Shown piece after piece: positions 23,227 to 34,952 of a DNA stretch of 64,000 nucleotides. Within the stretch, counting starts at the first letter, position 1; each line of letters starts with the position of its first letter. The translations under genes and the position numbers were made by a program. This DNA comes from Lophium mytilinum. Lineage: Eukaryota; Ascomycota; Dothideomycetes; Mytilinidiales; Mytilinidiaceae. The stretch is from assembly GCA_010093605.1 (NCBI GenBank), contig MU004188.1, forward strand, positions 72,341-136,340, in the 5' to 3' direction. The notes under the pieces were generated by a model that was not told the DNA's origin, ran no database searches, and saw only the letters and a program-made list of their open reading frames with translations.

Positions 23227-24110
23227 AGAGCCGTCAGGGAGGAGTAGTGTGGACGTAGCAAGCACGTGTATATAGCCTCACCTTCCTCCCAGCCTCTTCC
23301 TCCCTTGTAAATCCTCACCATCGTCATGATCCAATATATCACGTATACGGCCTGTATCTCCTTTTTCCGTGACAAGAACGACCCAGAATCCTTTGGAAGG
23401 CAATGTGAGATCAAAAAGTTTAATTCAAAGTAAAAATCAAATCAAAAGAGTGGTTCGTAATGGGATATTCCTGAGAATGGTCCATATGAGCTTCATATTC
23501 TCGAGAAGTGATCTAGTGATGGCTTCGATCGTACATACCTCAATCACTCAAGCCCATGCTTCGCTGTCGACTGCCCGAATAGCCAGAGAACCGTGATGAA
23601 ACAACGCGAACATTTACGTAGATATTTTAGTTGGCGTTCCTCCTCGAATCTGTCCCAGATTGATAGATGGTTAGCTTGTCGTCGACCTTACACGAGCACT
23701 TCTCAGGTGGCCATTGTGCGGGAGGGCGTGCTGCGCGCCAAGGCGTGAAAGCTCTAAATGCGCGCTCGACAAGTATCTGCGACGAATAAGTTTGTGATTC
23801 ACGCTAGCCGTGGTTTGCGGCATGTACTTACGATGGCTGCTGGAGTGCTGTTGAAGCCGGCAGTGCGACGCTAGCGAGCTGAGGTTGGCGGAGAGTGAGG
23901 ATTCGCGTACTTGAAGCAAGGCTAGAGGATGAGGGTTAAGAATCGAAGTAAGTGTGAAGCGTTTCTGTCCGAGAATCCAGGCTTCAAGGCTCGAGGAAAG
24001 GATAGCTGGACATCTGAAAAGAAATTGTATGAAGTGTTGAAACCCACATGTCGATTCGTGGTATATAGAGCTTCATAGTCATGACTACCCCGCATGTTCA
24101 CTTCCCCTCT
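23227..24110. other. Convergent intergenic stretch
   Basis: About 880 bp between convergent 3' ends. It holds only short frames on both strands and no recognisable element; it presumably carries the terminators of the secreted-protein and 5-oxoprolinase genes. Confidence 0.5.
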
Positions 24111-27100
24111 CTAATTCGACCTCTCTTGCTCCATTTGAAACCTCGTCAAAAACCTGATATCATCGACCCCTTTCCGCTTCGTCTCCTCACTCTCACCATC
24201 TTTCCCATCCTCTAACCCCTCAACCCCCCATCCTCCTCCTCCGGGCGTATCGACAACAAACCAATCCCCTCTACCGACCTTGAAATCCTTCCTACCACCC
24301 ACTCTGCACCACCTCCTCTTCCCGCCCTCCATCTTTTTCGCGAGGAAATTGACCCCATTCGCGCCCTGCCCACCTCCTTTCATTCCATAAGGCCTGACCA
24401 CCCTCCGCTCACTGACAACGCTCATCCCCATGTCCTTTCCGAACTCATACACCCTCCTGATCCCGTTTCCGCCATTCCATTTACCGCGTCCACCACTTCC
24501 GTCCCTGATCTCGAATTGGCGGAGCACGACAGGGTAGCGCTTCTCTAGAATCTCCGGATCCGTGATTCGCGTGTTCGTCATATGGATATGCACACCGCTC
24601 GTCCCATGCCACCCGGGTCCCGCGCCACTCCCACCGCAGATCGTCTCGCCGAAGCCGAAACCAGAGTGCTCGGCGTCGCCGTCGTGGCCGAAGGAAACAA
24701 CGTTGCAATCGCCTTGGCTGGCAGCGCAGGCTTCGAAGGCTCGGATCACGACATCGGTGACACGCTGGCTGGTAATGGGATTACCCGCGCACACAGCAGC
24801 AGTGGCGGAGGGGTTGAGGATACTGCCCTCTGGAATTGTGAATGTGAGGGGGCGGAGACAGCCTTCATTTAGGGGGATGTCTTGCGCGATGAGGCAGCGG
24901 AGAACATAAAGGGTAGCGGAGCGAGTGATTGCGGCTGGTGCATTGAAGGAGTGGTAGCCTTCCTCGCCTGTGCCTGTAAAGTCGAAGTGGGCGGATGCGG
25001 TGGTAGGGTCAATGGTGATGGTGAGGGCGATAGGGGTGCCGTCGTCCATGTAGTCGATGGCTGTTAGAGGCTGCCCTTTGCGTTCGGCGTGCGTACGGAG
25101 AAGGAAGGCGCGGACGGCAGATTCGGCATTGGAGGTGATGGCGCGCATGTTGAAGTGAACGGTTTCGAGACCATGTTCTCCTATCAAATCCGTAACCAGA
25201 GCAGCTCCTTTGGCATTAGCGGAGACTTGAGCTTTGAGATCGTTGAGGTTGTCGGCGAGGTTGCGGGTGCCGCTGCAGCCGGGGAACTGGGCTGGGTCAT
25301 GAAGAAGTAGCTTTCGCATGCCCTCTTCGTCGAACTGCCCATCGCGGACAAGGAAATGAGATACAATTGTCGCGCCTTCTTCGAAAAGCTCGACACTGCC
25401 TGCCGGCATAGACCCTGGGAGTATACCGCCGATTTCCTGGTGATGGCCTCGTGAAGCTGTGTAGAAAATAATCTCTTTGCCATCGGCAGAAAACACAGGC
25501 GTGATCGTAGTTATGTCTGGTAAGTGCGTTCCTCTGATGTATTGTTAGAATAGGTCTGGTAAGTTACTAGAGTCACAGGCTGGCTTACCCTGCAATCGGA
25601 TGGTTGGAAACAACAACATCGCCAGGACGGAGTTTTCCTTCGTAGAGCTTGTGTTGATACATGACTGCCTGCTCCATGCTTCCCAAATGTACGGGCACGT
25701 GTGGAGCATTTGCAACCAATCGACCATCGGGGCTGAAAAGAGCACAACTGAAGTCCAGTCGTTCCTTGATGTTGACAGACACTGAGGTCTTTTGGAGGGC
25801 GTGACCCATCTGCTCCGCGATTGACATGAACCGATGAGCCATAACAGAAAGCTGAACGGGATCGACAACTCTGCTCGAAATATCAGACGTGGTTTCCGAT
25901 ACAGCACTCTTCCGATCAAGCTCGATAACTACGTGGCGGTCGAGTATGATGGCCTTGGACTTTGGGCTCACGACAATTGTCTGGGTATCATCTAAAATAA
26001 TGGCCGGCCCGGGGACAAGATCTCCAAGAGAAAGCGTTCCAAGAGTATACAGAGGCGCGGTAGACCAACCGTCCTCAAAATACATCTTGACGTTATCTAC
26101 CGTTTTCTTCGATGATACAGGCGTAGGGGGGAATTCGGATAGGTGCTTGCTCAGCGTAAAGGCGGGCTCAATCGATGGACTCCTTGCGGTAGCACGAACT
26201 CGTACGTCCTCAACTAAGACATCTCTACCAGGCATGATGAATGAGAACTGCCTCTTGTGCTCAGCAACAAAGGCCTCGGCAAAAGTCGCCGACTCGGGTC
26301 GTTGAATCATGAAAGTCGTGTCCGAGCCGGCATATCGTAAGTTGAGGAAATGTTCAAAGCTCATAAGCTGCTCTGGAATTCCCTCGTGAGAAAGACTTTC
26401 GATAGCAGTCTTTTCGAGATTCGCAAGGCGCTGATCCAACTCTTCTAATGAGGTTGCGAGATTGGCAGAACACGGTTCTTGAACATCGTGAACGAGGTCT
26501 GCCAACGCCATACCGTAGGCCGATAGAACGGACGAGTATCTGTGTACGAGGATCCGATCGATGCCGAGATTCGAAGCAATGGCCTGATGATATTTAGTGA
26601 CGACGTTGAGCGAGAATGAGAAGGCTTACGCAAGCATGCTGTCCACCGGCTCCGCCAAATACTGCGAGATCATGATCAGACGTTCTGTAGCCCTTAGCCT
26701 CTGTAAGAGCCCTGATGGGCCGACACATGGTCTCATTGGCCACTTCAAGGAACCCAAGGGCGAGGTCTTCGATCGATTTGATCTTTCCGCCTGATGCTTC
26801 AAGGTCTGCGTTGACCACAAGTGCGAGTTTCTGGAAAGCTTCGCGAGCTCCCTCGTAGTCGAGGGGCTCGTTCTCACCCTTGCCGAATATATTTGGGAAG
26901 TAGTTGGCTTGTAATCGACCCAACACAAGATTGGCATCCGTGACAGTCAATGGGCCTCCCTTACGATATGCTACAGGACCTGGATGGGCACTGGCCGATT
27001 CAGGGCCAGCTAGAAAGAGACCGTTGCGGTAAGACAAAATACTCCCACCACCTGCCATGTTTTAGTGAACTATAAATCAGAAAATGTGGGGTGATAATAC

Positions 27101-28276
27101 CTGCAGCAACCGTATCAACTTCAAGCTGAGGCGACTGAATTGTAATACCCGCCGTCATTGACTCAAAAGTATGTTCAAGAGTTCCAGCAAATCTCGAGAC
27201 ATCAGTGCTAGTACCGCCCATGTCGAAGCCAATGATGGGTTTCTTCCTCTCCAAGTCGTAGCACGTGCGGCTCATGCCCACCACGCCCCCAGCCGGACCA
27301 GATAGAATAGCTTTGAGGCCGCTGAACTTCTGCCACCCAACCAAGCCACCGTCACTCTGCATGAACTCGCACCTAGCCCCCTTAGTGTCTTCGAGGTCGC
27401 CAACAAAGCCTTTCCTGAAGCCATCTACATATGTGCGCGTGAGCGGAGTCAAGTATGCATCAGCAGTAGCTGAATAGCCTCTCGAGACAGCTTTGATCAT
27501 AGGGAAGATTTGCGAGGAGAGCGAAATCTGGGTGAAGCCGATGTCTGAAGCGATCTTTGCGAGTTCGAGCTCATGGTCGGGGTAGGTATATGAATGCAGC
27601 AGTACCACAGCTAAAGACCTAACACCGGAATCGTAAAGCTGCTGTAATCCCTCTCTTGATTTTTTGATGTCTAAAGGTCGGAGAATTCGAATTGGCTCCC
27701 CTGAGAGCCCTTTCCGTAGATCGTACGCCTCGCCCTCAAGTGGGAATATGGGTGCCGCGTCCTCGGTGGCTGTATGAAGAGTAACTCGCTCGTCGATTTC
27801 CAGCACTTGTCTGAAGAGAGTCTCAGGTCTTCGGATGTTGAGATCGAACAGCCGTGGACGTGTTTGGTCACCTATGCGAAGAAGATCCTTGAATCCCTTG
27901 GTAACTACCAGAGCGCAGGGCGTCGACGAGCGCTCTAGTAATGCGTTCGTGGCCACAGTTGTGCCCATCTTGATACTTTCTACACCACTCAGCACAGGTC
28001 ATACAGAATCAGCATTCTACGCCTTTGCTCACCTATCCCGCTGGTATCAATTTTCTGCCCTCGAGGTAACTGTGTCCCTGTCGCAGTCTCCAGAATCCGT
28101 CTAATACCCTCCGTTGGCGCATCTGCGTAGTTGGCGGGGTCATTGCTCAGCAGCTTAATGAGGATATCCGGCTTTCCGGGAACGATGCCTAGACAGTCCG
28201 TGAATGTTCCTCCGCGGTCAATGGCGATTCGGATGCGTGAAGCTTGGGAGCTCCGTCCATCATCTACAAAAGGCAT
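24111..28276 (-). CDS. OXP1: 5-oxoprolinase (ATP-hydrolysing), hydantoinase A/B type
   Basis: Five exons (28276-28033, 27979-27101, 27051-26630, 26583-25589, 25533-24111; introns 46-55 nt) join to 1320 residues, close to the usual length of about 1290. The N-terminal half is HyuA-like: [14 protein letters not shown] (ATP-binding start), [26 protein letters not shown] and [14 protein letters not shown]. The C-terminal half is HyuB-like: [38 protein letters not shown] and the Gly-rich DTPGGGGWG end. The cytosolic enzyme opens 5-oxoproline to glutamate with ATP as part of the gamma-glutamyl cycle. The single-chain A+B fusion is the eukaryotic arrangement. N-methylhydantoinase specificity is the alternative, but the fusion favours 5-oxoprolinase. 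It is divergent from the aminotransferase at 28821. Confidence 0.93.
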
Positions 28277-28820
28277 GTTGGGAGTTGATCGATGAATAGT
28301 TCTTAGGCCAAAACAGTACCAGAACAGTTGAAGGAGAAGGAAAACGATGAGAGTTCAAAGGCTATGATACTGATATTTGAAAGTACTTCCCAGTGGGCAA
28401 TCCACGCAGCCCTCGAATAAACCAACAACTCGTCCCTCACACGGCGCTACAATTCGCTGATGGGCACCAAAGCTCTGCTCGAGACGGAAGCCCGCCTCCG
28501 CCCACCAGGCTGCATGATGATAACGACGACAGGGGAGCTCTGGAGGTGACAGGGTGGAGACAAGGTGGAGGGTTGATGGCAGCGGGGAAAGCTGTCGTCG
28601 GAGTTTCTTGTGCGAGGGTCGGGCGGGCATCCGCCGCCGCTCTCCACCTGCACCCAACCTCGACCATGTCGCGTCTAAACAATGCCCGAAAGCCTTAGGA
28701 CACTATCGCCCCGAGCCATGCCATTATGACGCTCTTTTGAGGGGCCATTGAGGCCATGAAAGAAGCTCTGGTAAACACCACGCTTTTGTCCAATCTTCCT
28801 CAACATCACCCATCACGGCC
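28277..28820. promoter_or_regulatory. Head-to-head promoter region: 5-oxoprolinase / aminotransferase
   Basis: 544 bp separate the two divergent start codons. Short GC-rich frames occur on both strands but none resembles a protein family. The distance is small enough for a shared promoter, which would link glutamate release from 5-oxoproline with a transaminase; this is inference from position only. Confidence 0.4.
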
Positions 28821-30303
28821 ATGCTAACCCCAATCAACCTCCAATTAGGCTGGCCATCGCCCTCTCTATTCCCCGCCTCCTCCCTCCTCGCCGGCGCGTC
28901 TACTGTCCTCACCGACCCCTCCAAGGTTGCAAGCGGTTTGATTTACGGCCCAGACGAGGGATACCTCCCTCTACGAAAGAGCGTCGCCAAATGGCTCTCT
29001 TCGACGTACGCTCACGGGAATGCTACACCAAACTTTGAGCGGATATGCATCACGAACGGCGCATCGGGGAACTTGGGGAACATACTTGCAAAGTTCACAG
29101 ATGCGAGGTACACGCGGAGGATATGGATGGTCGAGCCCTCGTATTTTCTAGCGTGTCCAATATTCCACGACGCGGGATTCGAGGGCAAGCTGAGGGGCGT
29201 GCCCGAGGACGAGGAGGGGTTGGACATTGACTTCCTGCGTTCCAGTCTCCAAGAAGCCGAGGACGAAGTCAAGAAGACCGGCGGCGAGGATGTCCCATTG
29301 CTGAAAGGCGGCGCTGGGTACGCGAAACTGTACAAGCACGTCATATATCTCGTTCCAACCTTCTCGAATCCTTCGGCGAAGACGTTGAGTTTGCGACGGA
29401 GAGAAGAGCTGGTACGTCTAGCGAGGGAGTTTGACGCATTGGTCGTCACGGATGATGTTTACGATGTCCTCCGCTGGCCTGAAGACCCCAATGCCTCGGT
29501 GAGCAAGCTGGGAAAGCCGCCGCCAAGAATTGTAGACGTGGATACAACCTTAGATGGCGGTCCGGTAGACGAGTGGGGGAATACCGTGAGCAATGGAAGT
29601 TTCTCCAAGATCATTGCGCCGGGGTGTAGGGTGGGATGGGCAGAGGGAACTGCAGCTTTTGCTAAGCAGTTGTCACAAGTGTGAGTACTTCCAAACTGGG
29701 TGCGATTGAGGCTGCAATGCTAATACTTACTCTAGTGGCTCAACACGCTCTGGCGGGGCACCCAGCCATCTCGTCCCGACTTTCGTCCACGAAATGCTGG
29801 AAAATGGGTCATTGGATAAGCACATCGCCGAGACACTCGTCCCAATTTACCGTGCTCGCTACTACGTCCTCATGGATGCTATCCGAGAGCATCTCGTGCC
29901 TCTAGGCTTCGAGCTCTCAGTAGGAAAGCCATACGAAGCCTCTCTCAAGAATGCCAGCAAAACCAACGGTACAAACGGTATCAATGGCACGAATGGCGTC
30001 CAACAGAACGGCACATCGAGTCCCATCCGAGAGGCAGGTGGCTTCTTTACCTACCTTCTTCTCCCCTCCGATATCCCCTCCGCAAGCGATCTCTCTGCGA
30101 AGGCACTGGAGAAATACGAGCTCAAGTTCGCCTTCGGAGACATGTTCCAGGTCGCTGGTGATGTTGGCAGCGCTGAAAGGGCTGCGAAGGGGTACGGAAG
30201 AGGCATACGGCTGTGCTGGGCGTGGCATACGGAGGATGATATCAAAGAGGGGATACGGCGGTTAGCTATGACTGCACAGGAAACGAAGAGTGGGAAGGCG
30301 TGA
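28821..30303 (+). CDS. Class I/II PLP-dependent aminotransferase
   Basis: Two exons (28821-29680, 29736-30303; 55-nt intron) give 475 residues. Fold-type I marks: LIYGPDEGYLPLR (substrate-side glycine loop), CITNGASGNLGNI (PLP phosphate region), LVPTFSNPSAKTLS (Asn contacting PLP), VVTDDVYDVL (Asp pairing with the pyridine N) and SNGSFSKIIAPGCRVGW (Schiff-base Lys and the carboxylate-binding Arg region). It is close to the fungal group annotated as aromatic/2-aminoadipate or valine-pyruvate-type aminotransferases; the true substrate is unclear. A low-complexity Asn-Gly-Thr rich loop sits in the C-terminal domain at about 385-400. No signal peptide; cytosolic. Starting at an upstream ATG is not supported. 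Confidence 0.9.
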
Positions 30304-31012
30304 TAAAAAGTGTTTATAGTGTAAATACATTCGACAAATTCAACCGATACGGTCCATTGTGTGACTACTTGTGCAATGCGCGGACATTTAGTAAGGCGAA
30401 AGCTAGGGCCTAGCTGTGGTGCTCTTTTGGGCATTCTTCACTGGTTACTGTAGTAGTTACTCCAGGCTTTTGTCAATGCTAACAATTCAGCTCACTGGCA
30501 CTTGCATGATGCTGTCGGGGGTCCTCCAACAAGGTGACTAGTCAGTTAAATTACGGATTTTCTCGTTTAAGTTCTACCGCTTAATACTATAGCTTCAGGT
30601 AAAAGTCTAAATTACAGATCCTAGAATATGACATGGACTTCCGATTAGTCGAGTGCGCTGGGGCACCCCTAGCAGTGGCAAACTATTGTCACCCGTGCCA
30701 GTCTTGCGCCTGATTCGCATGCTTCGAGGTCTGTCCACTCGTGCAGATTTTGGAAGCAGCATCGAAGCACCCCAAACGGTGGCAGAGCGTGTCTAAGCAT
30801 ATCGTCAATTGTTATAATCTTACTACCCTATACCCTGATTCGCCAATGTTGATCCCCCTCGTCCATATGAAGCCCTATATGACCCGCGTTCTCAGATACG
30901 AACCACTCGCAATCATAACTCTATGGTATTTCTCGTCCACGTTTTATCCGCTTTCTATGCATAACGTCATAAAAGTAAGACTAGACCATCTCCCTAATCT
31001 CAAGCAATGCTC
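30304..31012. other. Convergent intergenic stretch
   Basis: About 710 bp between the ends of the aminotransferase and glutamine-amidotransferase genes. The only frame of note (30741-31130, +) overlaps the amidotransferase 3' end on the opposite strand and has no motif. Nothing else is seen. Confidence 0.5.
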
Positions 31013-32065
31013 CTACTTCAAAACCGGCCTCGACTTCGCCTCAATCCTCCCACTCCTCCTCGTCTTCTCCTTCGTCGACTTTTGCACACCCCGGGGTTTC
31101 GATGCTCGCGCGGCCTTGATTGGCTTGTGAATGCGCTGTATATTTGATCCTGCTGTGCGAGCGAAGAACTTGACGACCATCTCCGCCGCCCTCAAGCTGT
31201 CGTCGTCCGCGTCAATTGCTTCAAGCGCCTCGTCGATCCTAGTGTCGTCCCACCCGGCTATTGGACCAAAGACTTTGATCGTTTCCGAGTTCACGAATCT
31301 ATCGAACTCGAAATGGCCCTGGAAGGTGAGGACGCGCGAGGGTTGGTAGACGCCCTGGCAGTGGCAATGTGGCGTGCTGCCTAGCAGGACCCAATCCGAG
31401 GGAAGGGAAGACGAAGCGGGAGAGTGATGGGATGGGGTGAGGACGACGTGGTCCGCGTGGACAAATTGGAGGCGGAGCGTCGAGGAGCTCGCGGCAGGGA
31501 GCTCTGCTGGGAGCGAAGACAGAGGGGAGGGTGATGGAGTGTCATCGGGGGTAGGAACTTGCTTCACTTCTTTGGCCGTCTTATTCACGCCTTCTGAATT
31601 TGATTCTGGGAACACCCCTAGGAACTCTTGAGCAAGCCTGATCTCGTGCACCCCGACCTCCCACCCGCTCCCATCCCTTTCAACCCTCACGCCATAGTCC
31701 CTCAGCAGGCTCTGACACACGATCTGGTGCCCAAAACAACTTCCGAAGATCTTGATCTGAGGGTAATTGGCATAGATGAACGATATCCAAGTGTCGAGTT
31801 GCTGTACCCAGGGGTCCTTGTCATATGACGAGGCAGCGGAGCCGGTGATGACGATGCCAGAGAGGGTGGAGAGAACGGTGGTTGGGGGATATTGGCCGGA
31901 TACGACGTCGTAGGCGGTGGTAGTGATAGTGGGGTAGGAAAGTCGAGATGATGCGTCTTGCAGGAGGGATGTGAAGATATTGCTGTAGAGGCCGCGTTTA
32001 GCCAACACTGTGGGCACGGGGTTGTCCGTGTCTAGGATGGCGATATGGAGGGGTGGAGGGGCCAT
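31013..32065 (-). CDS. Class I glutamine amidotransferase-like protein
   Basis: Intronless, 350 residues, ATG at 32065. The GATase1 fold is shown by IVITGSAASSYDKDPW (oxyanion strand region, 71-86), the nucleophile elbow FGSCFGHQ (Cys110), and FQGHFEFD, which supplies His251 and Glu253, so the catalytic triad is complete. A Ser/Pro-rich insertion of about 40 residues (155-195) interrupts the core between Cys and His. The C-terminus is a basic Lys/Arg-rich tail from about 310, perhaps a nuclear or nucleic-acid-binding tail. Relatives in fungi are stand-alone GATases of unknown substrate, related to yeast YLR126C-type proteins. No synthetase partner is adjacent. Confidence 0.88.
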   Translation of the reverse strand: MAPPPLHIAILDTDNPVPTVLAKRGLYSNIFTSLLQDASSRLSYPTITTTAYDVVSGQYPPTTVLSTLSGIVITGSAASSYDKDPWVQQLDTWISFIYANYPQIKIFGSCFGHQIVCQSLLRDYGVRVERDGSGWEVGVHEIRLAQEFLGVFPESNSEGVNKTAKEVKQVPTPDDTPSPSPLSSLPAELPAASSSTLRLQFVHADHVVLTPSHHSPASSSLPSDWVLLGSTPHCHCQGVYQPSRVLTFQGHFEFDRFVNSETIKVFGPIAGWDDTRIDEALEAIDADDDSLRAAEMVVKFFARTAGSNIQRIHKPIKAARASKPRGVQKSTKEKTRRSGRIEAKSRPVLK

Positions 32066-32979
32066 TGTAAGATAGTATTTCTCCTTAGGTTCCGGAATGA
32101 TGCTCTCAACATAGAGTATGGAAAGATAGAATTTGACAGATATACGCAGCGTAGATAGATTATGTGAGCACTGGCACGTGACGTATCGATATATACTCAG
32201 CGATGAAGCTTCTCAGAGATGGGAGAGTGCCCTCAAAACTTGAGGTTGTATAACTTTCAAGATAGAGATGTTAGACAGCGATGGCAGTAATAGGCATTCG
32301 TAATAGGAAAGATTGCGCCAGAAAAACAACTCTTGTGCCTTCGAACACCAACAAGCACGCAGTCGCTACTTTTCGTGAGTCCATCATCAACCTCATCCCG
32401 AATGTGCTTCCCCATCGCACGTCCATCCGAAGCCCAGCACTCCGGATCGCAATGGTAACCAGAATTCGAGGTTGCAGGCGAAGTCGCCGATAGGAGAAAG
32501 CGGCCGAAGAGAGTGCGACGGCGCAGCTCAAGACGGGCCTCTGGCTCCGATGGTCACGACTCGCGACACCATGCGTATTCGGCGACTCTCCGCAGTACGG
32601 GCAGCCTCGCCACCAGACAGCTGGAACAACTGGCACCACTCTTATCAGCAAATTCGATACTTCTGGAGAATGCCGGGACTCGCGCTGCGCTGGGAGCGAA
32701 CTGGCAGCGGTCTATAGGTACCTATCTTGAACTTATAGATACGTACGCGGCATCGGTGGCATCTCGGACGACGCGGAAGTCATCTCAGGAAGGGCTACAA
32801 AAGACGGGGGTCCCAGGCACTACGAAGACCATATGCAGCCGTTTGCCGATCACTGAGTTCCAACTCTCTGGTCCACTACTACTTCTTGACTCCATTCTGC
32901 TCCCACTGGGTGCTTCTACTTGTCTTCTTCATATCAACACCATCGGGACATCATACTATCCCAAAGCTCATAGCCTTCC
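32066..32979. promoter_or_regulatory. Divergent intergenic region upstream of the MFS carrier
   Basis: About 910 bp between divergent genes. Frames at 32271-32651 (-) and 32513-33007 (+) overlap each other, carry no domain and are probably chance. CT-rich sequence at 32870-32940, just before the carrier start, is promoter-like. Confidence 0.4.
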
Positions 32980-34671
32980 ATGGACGACTCTAAAGACACC
33001 AAGATGACTATCAACCCGGGTGACGCAGGCGATGCCGAGTCCATGAAGCATGGCTATATTTCCAACGACGTCGACATTGCTGCTGCTTATGCAGGCCAGC
33101 TCGATGGCGAGAATGCCTATACCCGCAAGGAACAGGTTCGGCTGAGATGGAAGCTAGACTTGCGACTTGTGCCCCTGTTGTGGTTCAATGTCACCTTGGG
33201 TGCCATGGACAAAGTTACCACATCGACTGCTGCGCGTGAGTACGGAGAGAGATGACTCAGTTTCGCAATTGCTAACGGGGTCTCAGTCTACGGGATGAAG
33301 AAAGACTGCAATCTTACTGGTGATCGATACAGCTGGGTTGGCAGCGCCTTTTACGTAGGTGTAGAAAGAAGATATCAAGTCTGACAATTGCTAAATGGGC
33401 CATAGTTTGGATATCTCTTTTGGTGTCTCCCGTCCGGAAGTCTTCTGCAGCGATTTCCCATTGCGAAGCTGATGTTTGTGGCCCAATTGCTTTGGGGTGT
33501 CATTCTCATCGGCACGGGGTTTGCCAACAACTTTGCGACCCTCATTGCTCTTCGCGTCCTACTGGGTGTTCTGGAGGCTCCAATTGTCCCTGGTAACTTC
33601 TTAGTTCTTGGAATGTGGTACACTCGCAGAGAACAGCCCCTCCGCACAGGTCTCATGTACACTGGCCTTTCCGTCTGCTTTACTGGGCCGTAAGTTCAAA
33701 ATCACTTCTCTCACCATTCTGGATTCGTCTAATAAACCCCTAGTATTGGCTACGGTATTGGTTTCATCGCCGGCGACCACGCATGGAGATCTATGTTCTG
33801 GATCACCGGTGCCATGACCATCGTTTGGGCCGTCATCATCGGTGTCTTCCTCCCCGACAATCCTGTCAACACCACGTTCATCAACGAGCGCCAAAAGGCT
33901 ATCTTAGTTGAGCGACTCCGCGCCGACCAGACCGGTGTTGAGAACAAGACTTTCAAGCGCGAGCAGATGATCGAAGCGCTACTAGACCCGAAGACTTGGC
34001 TCATGTTTCTCTTCAACATCTGGATCTCCATTCCCAACGGCGGTTTGACGAACTTTGCTCCACTCATCATCAAGGGGTTGGGCTACACCTCTCAGCGTTC
34101 AGTGCTGCTCACGATGCCTACCGGAATCATGCAGACCGCCAGCTCGTACATGTGCAACGGTGGCGTTTTCCTCTGCGCAAAGTACCTCCCCAAGTACCAG
34201 CTCCGTGGCGCCTGGGTAGCCTTCGGAATCATCGTGGGCCTGATCTCATCCGTCTTCCTCTACACGCTGCCACTACATAACTACAACGGTCGCCTCGCAG
34301 CCCTTTACATGTCTTACTTTTACCTCGGACCTTACATCGTCGCGCTCGGTATCAACACAGCCAACACGGCAGGCCACACAAAGAAGGTCACCACCAACGC
34401 GCTCATCTTCATCTCCTACTGCGTCTCCAACATCATCGCGCCGCAATTCTTCAAGGCTGAGCAGGCACCGCTTTACCCGCTGGGTATGGGTGCTATTCTT
34501 GGAAGCTATGTGCTAAGTCTGATTACGATTGCGGCGTACTGCGGATACTGCAAGTGGGAGAATACTAGGAGGGATCGGGTTGATTTGGCGAAGGATGCGA
34601 GGGTGCATGCGGATACTGATTTCAAGGACTTGACGGATAAGCAAAATCCCCATTTTAGATATGTGTTTTAA
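32980..34671 (+). CDS. MFS carrier, allantoate permease (Dal5) / ACS family
   Basis: Four exons (32980-33235, 33287-33354, 33406-33689, 33744-34671; introns 51-54 nt) give 511 residues. The pattern is that of the anion:cation symporter family: LRWKLDLRLVPLLWFN before helix 1, DRYSWVGSAFYFGYL, a Pro-rich LLQRFPIAKLMF, ALRVLLGVLEAPIVPGNFLVLGMWYTRREQ around helices 4-5, and a 12-helix layout with a hydrophilic central loop (about 235-275). Known members carry allantoate, nicotinate, biotin, pantothenate or dipeptides at the plasma membrane. The substrate is not readable here; Dal5-like is the closest general label. The soluble ends are intact. Confidence 0.88.
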
Positions 34672-34952
34672 GTCTAGGATAAACATATTTTGGGTACTAG
34701 ATATGTGATCTGTATATACGAGGATAGGTGGGATGATCTTTGGGATATTTGCGAGCGTGTTTTTGGGAATATAATGAACGAACATTATTTATGAACCTTT
34801 CTACAGTTAGTGCATCGTCACAGGTCTATGTAACTCACGTCTAGTGCTTCAACATCTTCTATTCAGCATCTACATCTTGTTCCCTAGTGCTGGCTACATC
34901 TATGTCTATTCCTGCAAAAGTCAATCTGTCCACCCACTATAGTCTTGTAAGC
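34672..34952. terminator. Short convergent 3' region
   Basis: 281 bp between the convergent ends of the MFS carrier and the dynamin-like gene. AT-rich runs at about 34680-34800 probably include both polyadenylation regions; no single site can be fixed. Confidence 0.35.
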
